Below are positions 21,930-30,331 of a stretch of 64,000 bases of DNA, piece after piece (position 1 is the stretch's first letter; each line of letters opens with the position of its first letter). Under the pieces are notes generated by a model, which saw only the letters and a program-made list of their open reading frames with translations, was not told where the DNA came from and searched no databases. The stretch lies in the NCBI GenBank assembly GCA_021186555.1, contig JAJKFL010000007.1, positions 33,469,179 through 33,533,178 on the forward strand. Direction: 5' to 3'. The translations under genes and the position numbers were made by a program. Source of the stretch: Reticulitermes speratus. Its lineage: Eukaryota; Arthropoda; Insecta; Blattodea; Rhinotermitidae.

Positions 21930-22735
21930 ACTCACACTTGGCAATGAACAAAAAAGCACTTGAAGAGAACATTGCCCTTTTGGAAGAGAAAACACGGGAT
22001 TTTGGATTAGAAGTAAATGGAAGTAAAACAAAATTTATGAAATTGAGAGAGGCTGGAGAAGTCAGAGGAGAAGCAACAGTAAGTTTAAAAGGGAAAGAAT
22101 ATCAGAGAGTGGAAGTATTTAAATACTTAGGCTCGATCACGACGGAGGATAACAAGACGTCAGTAGAAATTCAATGAAAGAATCGCAAGCGGAAATAATG
22201 TTATTACACCGTGCAAAATATGCTCAAGTCCAAAAATGTCAGCAGAAATACTGAAATAAGACTTTACACAACGATAGTCAGACCGATAGTTATGTACGGC
22301 TCAGAATCATGGGTAATGACCGTGAGAGGAGAAGAATGGCTGTTAAGATGGGAAAGAAAATCTTAAGAAAGATATTTGGAGCAACGAACGATAAAGATGG
22401 TTGGAGAATGAGGACAAATATAGAGATACAAGAATTATTCAAACAACCAGATATAGTTGTGACAATTATGAAGGGGAGAATAAGGTGGGCAGGTCATGTC
22501 CAGAGAATGCGGAAACAAGGAGTGTTAAGAAAGTTTTTTTAAGGAAAACCTGATGGGAGAAGGAGAAAAGGTAGACCCAGGAAAAGATGGTAGATGACTT
22601 AGAGGAGGACCTCACAAAGCTAGGAGTCAAAGGATGGAGAAGGAAGGCTGAGGACCGAGAAGAATGGAGGTATGTGGTCAAGAAGGCCGAGGCCCTACAT
22701 GGGCTGTAGCGCCGACCAGAAGAAGAAGAAGTATT
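21930..22735 (+). mobile_element. Second RTE-like retroposon remnant
   Basis: The first frame (21938-22174) gives GLEVNGSKTKFMKLRE and VEVFKYLGSITTEDN, the region just after the reverse-transcriptase catalytic core. Later frames give IRWAGHVQRMR, then DDLEEDLTKLGVKGWRRKAE and DREEWRYVVKKAEALHGL, ending in GAAGAAGAAG. Several stops and frameshifts make it a pseudogene. It is a different lineage from the element at 20300. Confidence 0.8.
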
Positions 22736-23247
22736 CACACTTGAAGTATGTGTTTAGGCCCTTATATAACAGGCCAAGTTGCATAACCATACAGGTATTA
22801 TCAACAGCGGAAAGGCGTGTTACGTTATTTAGGTTCTACGTGGGTTTGTCTGATGTGTTCTTTGCAGTTTTACATGCTTTAATTGCTCTTATATTTATGT
22901 ATTGTATACACAAGCATGTTATAGTTAGAGTAATAGCGTCTGAAGCTCCTATAATTTTCCTGTTGAAAGATTCCCGTTCAAAATTAATCGGAAAATCGTT
23001 CACAGATGTGTACTGGTGACTGTGTGACGAGTAACGCCATCTGTGAGACGACTCAGAGAGTTAGTACGTCCTCTGTAGATAATAACATAAGTACTTGGCC
23101 ACTGAATCATAACTCGTCTCCTGTTACGTATCGTACGTAAATTTCGTTCAATATTCACCATGTTAAAAATGTTTAAATTTAAATTCGTATGTTAGAATGA
23201 TACCCATGCTTTTTATAGCATCCTAGGATTTTTATATGATGAACCAT
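22736..23247. other. No recognisable gene
   Basis: A 115-codon frame (22672-23019) has no family motif and begins in the RTE tail. No splice-bounded exon seen. Confidence 0.35.
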
Positions 23248-23392
23248 TTCGGTGGACGGTCCGGGGTTCAAATACTGACATGGGCAAGAATTGTATTGTC
23301 TCCAATTCGTCCAGACGACTCTGTTGCCCACCTAGCCTCCTACTAAATAGGTATTGAAGTTATTTCTTGGGGGTAAAGCGGCCGGGGCTTTA
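23248..23392 (+). mobile_element. SINE family B, subfamily 2 fragment
   Basis: Box B-like GGTCCGGGGTTCAAATACTG and a shortened B body ending at GGGGGTAAAGCGGCCGGGGC, where a second SINE B begins immediately. Confidence 0.65.
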
Positions 23393-23640
23393 TCTCCCCT
23401 ATGTCTAGACAGTTTCCTGGGCATTAACCTAAGGTTTGACGGTCCGGGGTTCGATCCTTCGCAGAGGCAAGAGATTTTTATCTTCTCCGAAACATCCAGA
23501 CCGGCTCTGAGACCCACCCAACCTCAATTTCAATGGGTTCCGAGGTTCTTTCCCCCGGCGTAAAGCGGCAGGACATGACGCTGAACGCTCATCTCCGTCT
23601 AGAGCCGAGGTTAAAATGATGGAGCTATGCCTCCAAATTT
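23393..23640 (+). mobile_element. SINE family B, subfamily 2, copy in tandem
   Basis: Starts TTTATCTCCCCTATGTCTAG, with box B CCGGGGTTCGATCC, ACATCCAGACCGGCTCTGAG and TAAAGCGGCAGGACATGACG. The same non-tRNA-like start occurs in the copy at 24744, so it belongs to this subfamily. Confidence 0.75.
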
Positions 23641-23734
23641 TGTACGTTGGCGCCTAATATTTATGGATCCTCAGTATGGAAATTGCTTCATATCACCCTT
23701 CTGGCGCCTAGAATTGTGAGGTGGCTTCTAGAGT

Positions 23735-24330
23735 TTTGGAAAATTTGTGCGCCCGTGTCATTGACTTGGACGGATTTTCATTAAATTTGATGTTTGAGTA
23801 TTCTTCGAAAATCTGTCGAGAAAATTCAAGTTTCATTAAAATCTGACAAGAATAACGGGCACTTTACATGGAGACCTATGTACATTTATGATAATATCTG
23901 GCTGAATTTTTCTCAGAATGCGAAATGTTTCAGACAAAAGTTGTAGAGAAAATCAAAACACACATTTTATGTTCAGTAATATTTTTCCGAAAATCGTTTC
24001 CTTTATGAGATATTGTGGAAATAAATATGGGACAGCCAGACAGGCCACAGATGACAATATAATACTGCGCATGCGCTTTGCGTGCTGGATAACTAAGGCT
24101 ACAGACACATACTCATAAAATGTAATACTTACCTCGTGCTGAGTCTTATATGGCACAGCTAATGACGGTCCCAGGACCGAAACATGTTGTGTACTGAGCA
24201 GGTATTAGATATGTAATGTAAGTTGTGTTGAACTGAAAAAATTGTGTTGTTTATTTTATTAATATTTAGTGCTTTACCACGGCAATAATGGTTACGCTAA
24301 CGCGCCTGGATGTTATTTTATACGTATATT
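23735..24330 (+). repeat. Dispersed repeat R1, copy 1, with a ~137-bp insertion
   Basis: Matches 56335-56790 over its length (GGATTTTCATTAAATTTGAT, TCTGTCGAGAAAATTCA, GACAGCCAGACAGGCCACAG, CGCATGCGC..TGCTGGATAACT). It is interrupted at 24132-24268 by a small hammerhead-like element absent from copy 2. Confidence 0.8.
24132..24268 (+). mobile_element. Small hammerhead-like element inserted in repeat R1
   Basis: Absent from the paralogous site at about 56711-56718. Flanks read AATACTTA (24124-24131) and AATATTTA (24261-24268), a plausible 8-bp target duplication with one change. The insert carries CTAATGA (24159-24165), stem II GGTCC/GGACC, GAAACATGTT: a hammerhead core with one conserved G changed to A. 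Confidence 0.65.
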
Positions 24331-24394
24331 GCCAGTCTTGTTGAAAAATGGAGAATAGTTTTTCTGCCCTCACTGGCGATCTGCAGTATGTCTA

Positions 24395-24472
24395 CAGGGC
24401 ATACACAAAAGAATGGTGCGGTTTCAAAAGAATTCACTATTGATACCGCACCATTCTTTTGTGTATGCCGTG
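24395..24472. mobile_element. Palindromic mini-MITE, copy 1 (78 bp)
   Basis: Ends CAGGGCATACACAAAAGAAT and its complement, flanked by TA. The arms GGTGCGGT/ACCGCACC leave a loop of about 22 bp. The ends suggest Tc1/mariner mobilisation. Confidence 0.85.
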
Positions 24473-24743
24473 TATATACGCACTTAACCTTAAGAATGGA
24501 ATTTTGGATAAAGCTTTCAATGAATTTGGTGGCAGTGTTACTGGTAGGTAACTACTGCTACCAGTCTTATTGGTATCTCTATAAATGGGTACCTGTTTAT
24601 TAAGGATACTTTGTACTGAATTATGTTAGTCTTTTCCATGTTACCTGTTTGACTTATGTTGTCGCAGCTGATTTAACCACGTTGTCAGATGCTGAGTAAA
24701 CATTGTGTAACACCCTGTTACGTAATACCTGCTATCCATCTAC

Positions 24744-25040
24744 AACTTTATCTCCCCTATGTCTAGACAGTTTCAACAGCACTAACCTAATTTTGGACGG
24801 TCCGGGGTTCGATCTTCGGCAGAGCCAAGAGACTCTTCTCACAAAACGTCCAGACTTGCTCTGGGGCCCACCCAACCTCCAATTCAAAGGGTACCGGGTG
24901 TTTTTCCCCGATGTAAAGCAACAGAGCTTGACGTTGACTCACCTGTATCTAAAGCTGAGGTTAAGAATGAATGGAGCTAACCTCCACTTTCCCTTCATGG
25001 CATGGACAGGGACGTCTTTTCCTGTCCCGTTCACCTAGTT
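24744..25040 (+). mobile_element. SINE family B, subfamily 2
   Basis: Same start as at 23393 (TTATCTCCCCTATGTCTAGA), box B CCGGGGTTCGATC, AAACGTCCAGACTTGCTCTG, GGAGCTAACCTCCACTTTCC and a short tail. Confidence 0.75.
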
Positions 25041-25297
25041 TTCTTATCACGTATCAGCGTTGTATATTCTTTGCTGAGAGTGATATAAATTGAGTTGTCT
25101 CAATGTTCTTATGTAACAGTATGTACATCATGCTTAGATTTGTAACTTATTGGAAAGAAGATGGAAGTGTAAAATATTTGAGTATAGTTGGTTGCATTTC
25201 TGTTCATATTTTGCTTACAGATGTTACTTAAATTCATTATTATCGTCTTCAGGGATTTCGGTTTTGCTGTGTCTGATGAACTCATTGACAGCTAATA

Positions 25298-25374
25298 CAG
25301 GGTATACACAAAATAATGGTGCATTTTATATGTATATATACTTATAAACCGCACCATTCTTTTGTGTATACCTG
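25298..25374. mobile_element. Palindromic mini-MITE, copy 2 (77 bp)
   Basis: CAGGGTATACACAAAATAAT on the left, complement of CAGGTATACACAAAAGAATG on the right, TA on both sides. The loop differs from copy 1. Confidence 0.85.
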
Positions 25375-25436
25375 TATATTCTGAATTTACTGTACACTTT
25401 AATTTGATAATAAATAAATGTAAAGCAATCCCATTG

Positions 25437-25690
25437 TCGATCCCAGTGGCCGCGCGGTCTAAGGCGTGGGTCTACGGCCGCTCGCTTGCTGGGATTTCGG
25501 GTTCGAATCCCGCCTAGGGCATGGATGTCTGTCTCTTGTGAGTGTTGTGTGTTGTCAGGTAGAGGTCTCTGCGACGGGCTGGTCACTCGTCCAGAGGAGT
25601 CCTACCGAGTGTGGTGTGTCTGAGTGTGATCGTGAAACCTCGATAATAATGCGGTCTAGGCCCCAAGGGGCTGTCGAGCCATGGGAAAAA
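25437..25690 (+). mobile_element. SINE family C, short form, copy 3
   Basis: GATCCCAGTGGCCGCGCGGT, box B CGGGTTCGAATCCCG, body and tail complete, no internal extra units. Its A-run tail is followed at once by a reversed SINE A, so the two inserted head to tail or one into the other's poly-A. Confidence 0.9.
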
Positions 25691-25692
25691 AA

Positions 25693-25812
25693 AAAGCGAT
25701 CCCATTACAGACCTGGACAGGCCCTTAGGGTTCCAGGAGGTTGAGGCTCCCAGATTTCTAGACAATCGACACATGAAGGTGGTAAGGTTGTCAGCCTTAC
25801 ACACCGACCGCC
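25693..25812 (-). mobile_element. SINE family A, copy 4 (5' truncated)
   Basis: Minus-strand 3' third of family A (complement of GGGAGCCTCAACCTCC), ending abruptly at ACCGACCGCC. Confidence 0.85.
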
Positions 25813-26137
25813 ATTTTGTTTTGATAGTGTCATATAACGCATGGTAATTAGCGGTAAAACATGAAGTTTTTTGTACCTTAAGATGTCTAAGTGGGTGGGA
25901 AGAAGTTGGAATGGAAGCTTTTGTCACGACATTTCTTTACTTTCAAATATAAGACGGTATATTGTCACCAGACAGTACACACGCTCCGTATACAACCCTA
26001 AAACAGTACAACACACTACAATTACACAAATACCTTGCGGTCTTGTCGCCTGAACCCTTCAGATTTCATCCATTCTTTTACTTGTAATTTCAATTTGACT
26101 TAGAATTTAACTCTTGTTACGGTAGTACTCATAGAAG
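25813..26137. other. No recognisable gene
   Basis: Nothing supported. Confidence 0.35.
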
Positions 26138-26399
26138 CCGATCCCAGTGGCCGCGCGGTCTAAGGCGTCGGTCTACGGCCGCTCGCTTACTGGGATTTCG
26201 GGTTCGAATCCCACCTAGGGCATGGATGTCTGTCTGTTGTGAGTGTTGTGTGTTGTCAGGTAGAGGTCTCTGCCACGAGCTGGTCACTCGTCCAGAGGAG
26301 TCCTACCGAATGTGATGTGTCTAAAAAGTGTGATCGTGAAGCCTCGAAAAATGGGGCGGCCTAGGCCCCCAAGGGGCTGTCGAGCCATTGGGAGGAAAA
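26138..26399 (+). mobile_element. SINE family C, short form, copy 4 (reference-like)
   Basis: Box A GTGGCCGCGCGGTCTAAGGC, box B CGGGTTCGAATCCCACC, GTTGTGTGTTGTCAGGTAGA, GAGGAGTCCTACCGAATGTG, tail GGGGCTGTCGAGCCATTGGG with A-run. Confidence 0.9.
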
Positions 26400-27058
26400 A
26401 AAGTACTGGAAGTACAAGGATATGATAATTAATTTTAGACAAAGGGTTTAGGAACTTGTGAAATGCACTGTAGAAACTTCGGGTACATTTTAGACATGAA
26501 CTGTTTAGATGGTGATCAGCTTTCGGAGTCATAATAGATTAATTAGTATCTCCTGGGATGTTGCAACAGCTTATCAAGGGTTTGGAGGAGTGTATTGCAT
26601 GAGTCTTCAGGGTGGAAAAGTAAGTCACATGGAACAGAGCAGAATGGAAGCTTGACCATAATACAGAGCTCTTGAGTACCTGAATAAATGTTGCTCTAAT
26701 AAGAGTCAGCTCCATGGAATTATTTGTATAGTTAATTTGTTAGTGTTTTGTAAATCAACTGTGTGAGACTGAAAGATTAGATCAGTCGTGAATTGATGCT
26801 TAGTTATCTGTCAGTAAATGAGATGTATTGTCTTGGTACTGATCTGTAGTGTGTGAAATTGAAACCTGGTGGCACTTGAAGATGGTAATGTGTAACGTAA
26901 AGGGGTAGAGAGTAGCTCGATGTAATGGACCTGACACAACAAACAGGTTTCATAATATAGTTACTAAAATGTGTTAACACCTAATTTTGATGTATGTAAA
27001 TATACAAAAATCTTAAAGAGTAGTTTTTTTAATTATGTTTCCTATTGTGTTGTTTATC

Positions 27059-27165
27059 GGACTCTTGTGAGTGCGGTAATGAACCTTCGGGCTCCACAAA
27101 ACGCGGGGAATTTCTTGACTAGCTGACGACCTGTTAGCTTCTCAATGGAGTTAGTTAGTTTTGGA
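27059..27165 (+). mobile_element. RTE-like 3' tail fragment, copy 2
   Basis: About 105 bp: GGTAATGAACCTTCGGGCTC, GGGGAATTTCTTGACTAGCT, then TTAGTTAGTTTTGGAG. Same 3' end as the element at 20300. Confidence 0.75.
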
Positions 27166-27189
27166 GTTATTTCATTGTGTTTTTTATAA

Positions 27190-27434
27190 CAGAAATCCGG
27201 TTAAAATCCGTCCAAACACAACTAAATTCATTTATTATGCAGAACTACATGTTTCGACCTATTTCAGGTCATCCTCAGGTTCACAAAATGTTGAGGAAGG
27301 AATATATTCCTTCCTCAATATGTTTTAAACACAAACTGTGAACCTGAGGATGACCTTGAAATAGGTCGAAACATGTAGTTGTGCATAATAAATGAAATCC
27401 AGTTGTATTTGGACGGATTTCGACTGGATTTCTG
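27190..27434. mobile_element. Foldback element with a hammerhead-like core in each arm (245 bp)
   Basis: Inverted ends CAGAAATCC and GGATTTCTG. Arms of about 100 bp carry CTGAGGA..GAAACATGTAG facing outward on both strands (minus-strand box at 27272-27278). The loop itself is a smaller hairpin (GAGGAAGGAATATATTCCTT). It lies in the presumed intron 46 bp before the splice acceptor of the next gene. Confidence 0.85.
27341..27380 (+). ncRNA. Hammerhead-ribozyme-like motif in presumed intron
   Basis: CTGAGGA 27344-27350, extra T, stem II GACCT (27352-27356)/AGGTC (27363-27367), GAAA 27368-27371, ACATGT 27371-27376, cleavage position A27377. Stem I is only AAC/GTT (three pairs). It is in the sense strand of the gene starting at 27481. 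Confidence 0.5.
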
Positions 27435-27501
27435 CTTTCAAAATATTTTATCCTAACTTATATTTTATTATTTGTTACAGTGGTATACAGCTTCAGACAA
27501 G

Positions 27502-29751
27502 ATGGCTGCTTTCAAGTGGATTGTCATGTTGTTAGCATGTAATCTCATTGGATTATTTGATGATAAATCAGTAACAGCAGCTCCAGTGTACGACAGCAAA
27601 GAAAATGAAAACTCTGATGTGATAGACAACACCTCGGTAGACATGGAAGATGATGTCATCAGTAGCACACATGAAAAGGACGCACACGCTGAAGGAATCA
27701 GCGGCAGTGAAACTGCTGAGGAGGCTGATGGAAATATTGGTAATAAGGGAAGTCAAGAAGTTGGAAATGAAATGGCATCAGGAGACTCTGCCGAATATTC
27801 AGAAATATCTAATCCACATGCAAAGGATGATGTTGCAAAATCACAGAATGTATCAGACGAAGAAGAGAGAGAGAATGAAAACGAATCCTCAAACGAGAAC
27901 AAACACACGTCCTTGGACAATACATTAACAGAGGAGGAAAACAAGGATATTCCTGTCCCTGAATTTGGCAAGGAAGGTGCAGATACAAGAAATGAAGAAT
28001 TAGAAGAAGAAGAAAAAGAAGAAGGAAAAGAAGAAGAAAAAGAAGAAGAAAAAGAAGAAGAGGGAGGTGAGACAAATGAAAAAATTGCATCTACAGAAAT
28101 TGATGACAATGATGCTCGTTCATCACCAGATGATGGCGAAGAAACTGGACATACTGTAAATAGTGATGAAGAAGCTGATTCCAGTAGCTCTGAGTTGACA
28201 CAAGGATCCTTAGCAAGTTCAGAACAGACAATTGATGATGAAGATCAGAAATCTAGTGGGTTCACAGAAGCACCTGGTTCAGACATGCTTGATGATACTG
28301 ATGATAATAGCAAGTCATCAGATTTGGCTGAACCTGCCAACGAAGAGGGGTCTGCCGGAGATGGGTCCGAAGCAGACGAAGATCATGAAGAAGGCACTAG
28401 TGAAATAAATGAAAATCATGATACTAATCCGGCACATGTGAGCCTTGACAAGGCACAGGTGATGAACAAAAATGACAGCGATGGACAGGACAGTGAGGAG
28501 CGTAACAAAGGAGGTGATTCCGACGCAGAGGTGCCAGATAATACACCTGGTACATTAAATTCATCGTCTGAGGATAACATTGAGGATCTGAAGAGCAGTG
28601 TGGAAGGAAATGATTCAGAGGCAGCAGAATCTACTATCCAAGGCATGAAGGAAGGAGCTGATGACGACCGTGATATTAAAGAAGATGATTCTGGCACAGA
28701 CATACCTGTTGATCCACATCGTGTTTCAGGTGCATCATCTGAGGATGGGACAGACGATCAGAACAGCAATGTGGAAGGAAACGGACAGTTAGACGGAAGT
28801 ACTGTGAAACCTGACACAGAAAGTAATCCGGGAGCAAGATCGTATAAGCCATTATTAACTGTTCCATCTTCTGACAGTATTAGTTTAAGCGAGGAGACAA
28901 GCACAAATTGTAACTGTTCCACCACAAAGATAGATGTCCCAGAAACAACAGAAATAAGTCATAAACCTGACTATAGAAGTGAAGTTATGGCTAATGCTGA
29001 TGGGAATCATGATGAGGATGATGACATACAGTTTGAGGCATCTGTTGAAAATGCTGTAACGAAGTCAGTCTCTGGTTCTGAAAATAACACTCTTACACGA
29101 GTACAGAAAGAAAATATTAAAAAAGGTGATGATGATGGTATAAATGAACCAGGACTGGGGTCTCAAAGACGAGATTCAGCATCCTCTGGTTCTATTGGTT
29201 CATATATTGTCTTGGGTGTCATCATGGCTGTAATAGTTGTACTGCTTGGATACTCGGTGTTGAAGGGCAGGGGTCGGCGTGCGCAGGATGCAAAGGGTGA
29301 AGATTTTGGTACTGAAATGTCAGACGTAAAGAAAAATCTTTTGCCGCGGAATGAATTTAAGGATGAGATTCAACCTAACACACATCTTGAAGAAGATGAA
29401 AGTAATGCTAAATTGTTACCAGATGCACAACGTACAGGAGATAATGTACAGAGTGGGGATACTGGCGTTGCAGTTCAGAATGGTGTTGACAGTCAGAAAG
29501 AGCTTCGAGGAAATGATGATTCAAATACTAAGGAGAAAACTGATGTTGATATATCGTTACCATATGCAAAACGTACAGGAGGTAATGTACAGAATAAGGA
29601 AGCTGGTGTTGCAGTTCAGAATGGTGTTGACAGTCAGAAAGAGCTTCGAGGAAATGATGATTCAAATACTAAGCAGAAAATTGATGTTGATAAATCGTTA
29701 CCAGATGCAAAACGTACAGGAGGTAAAGTACAGAATAAGGAAGCTGTGTAG
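27502..29751 (+). CDS. Acidic type I membrane protein, unrecognised family (main exon)
   Basis: I do not recognise the family. A good splice acceptor (TTATTATTTGTTACAG, ending 27480) precedes the start, and I chose ATG 27502 because an N-terminal hydrophobic segment follows directly (MAAFKWIVMLLACNLIGL), a likely signal peptide. The open frame gives 749 codons. Residues ~30-560 are very acidic and low-complexity (Asp, Glu, Ser, Asn), with an almost pure Glu/Lys tract at ~163-190. One membrane segment follows (SYIVLGVIMAVIVVLLGYSV, ~567-586) with a basic stop-transfer KGRGRR, so the acidic part should be extracellular or luminal. The cytoplasmic part has 47-residue repeats containing KELRGNDDSNTK. 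The frame ends at 29751 because a 5-bp deletion in the third repeat creates a premature stop. Confidence 0.8.
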   Translation: MAAFKWIVMLLACNLIGLFDDKSVTAAPVYDSKENENSDVIDNTSVDMEDDVISSTHEKDAHAEGISGSETAEEADGNIGNKGSQEVGNEMASGDSAEYSEISNPHAKDDVAKSQNVSDEEERENENESSNENKHTSLDNTLTEEENKDIPVPEFGKEGADTRNEELEEEEKEEGKEEEKEEEKEEEGGETNEKIASTEIDDNDARSSPDDGEETGHTVNSDEEADSSSSELTQGSLASSEQTIDDEDQKSSGFTEAPGSDMLDDTDDNSKSSDLAEPANEEGSAGDGSEADEDHEEGTSEINENHDTNPAHVSLDKAQVMNKNDSDGQDSEERNKGGDSDAEVPDNTPGTLNSSSEDNIEDLKSSVEGNDSEAAESTIQGMKEGADDDRDIKEDDSGTDIPVDPHRVSGASSEDGTDDQNSNVEGNGQLDGSTVKPDTESNPGARSYKPLLTVPSSDSISLSEETSTNCNCSTTKIDVPETTEISHKPDYRSEVMANADGNHDEDDDIQFEASVENAVTKSVSGSENNTLTRVQKENIKKGDDDGINEPGLGSQRRDSASSGSIGSYIVLGVIMAVIVVLLGYSVLKGRGRRAQDAKGEDFGTEMSDVKKNLLPRNEFKDEIQPNTHLEEDESNAKLLPDAQRTGDNVQSGDTGVAVQNGVDSQKELRGNDDSNTKEKTDVDISLPYAKRTGGNVQNKEAGVAVQNGVDSQKELRGNDDSNTKQKIDVDKSLPDAKRTGGKVQNKEAV

Positions 29752-30331
29752 TCAGCATGGTGTTGACAGTCAGAAAGAGCTTCGAGGAAATGATGATTCA
29801 AATACTAAGCAGAAAATTGATGTCGATAAATCGTTACCAGATGCAAAACATACAGGAGGTAAAGTACAGAATAAGGAAGCTGGTGTTGCAGTTCAGAATG
29901 ATGTTGACAGTCAGAAAGAGCTTGGAGAAAATGATTCACATACTAAGGAGAAAATTAATTTTGATAAGATTGAAACTCAGTTGGAACCTACAAATTCACC
30001 AGCTAAAACTTCAAATTCCCAGAATCAGAAGAGCGATAATCCTTTGAAAGAAGCTTTTGCTCCAAAGAAACAGGAGAAAGCTAAGGATCAAAACACACAT
30101 CAACAGTTACAGAAGACTCCTTCTCACCAAAATGCTAACAACAATGTAAATGGTTTGCCTCAGAATGTAGTTGAGACAGTACCTGTTCAAACACACGGTG
30201 GGTATGTTAGTGGATACGGTGGTGTTCCAGGAGTAGTTTATGGCGGGTATCAGCAACCTGTGGTTACTATGCCACCTGTGCAACTTGTGAGGGTGGAGCA
30301 GGAATACTTCCAACAGTGCAAAGCTTCGTAA
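29752..30331 (+). CDS. Frame-shifted C-terminal continuation of the acidic membrane protein
   Basis: After the stop at 29751 the same coding sequence goes on in another frame to TAA 30329-30331. It includes the rest of the third repeat, a fourth 141-bp repeat (unit starts at 29497, 29638, 29774 and 29915: spacings 141, 136, 141), then a distinct end rich in Gln/Asn and Gly/Tyr (GGYVSGYGGVPGVVYGGYQQ) and finishing EQEYFQQCKAS. The spacing of 136 marks the 5-bp loss. The intact downstream frame argues that the loss is recent, an allele, or an assembly or read error rather than an old pseudogene. No plausible intron explains it. Confidence 0.7.

Noticed and set aside
22672-23019. 115-codon frame with a hydrophobic stretch
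   Set aside because: Starts in the RTE tail in the wrong frame, and lacks motifs or splice support.
27568-28109. Minus-strand Ser/Phe-rich frames opposite the acidic protein gene
   Set aside because: Mirror frames of Glu/Asp/Ser codons, with no independent support.
28416-28867. Minus-strand frames opposite the acidic protein gene
   Set aside because: Shadows of the plus-strand coding sequence.
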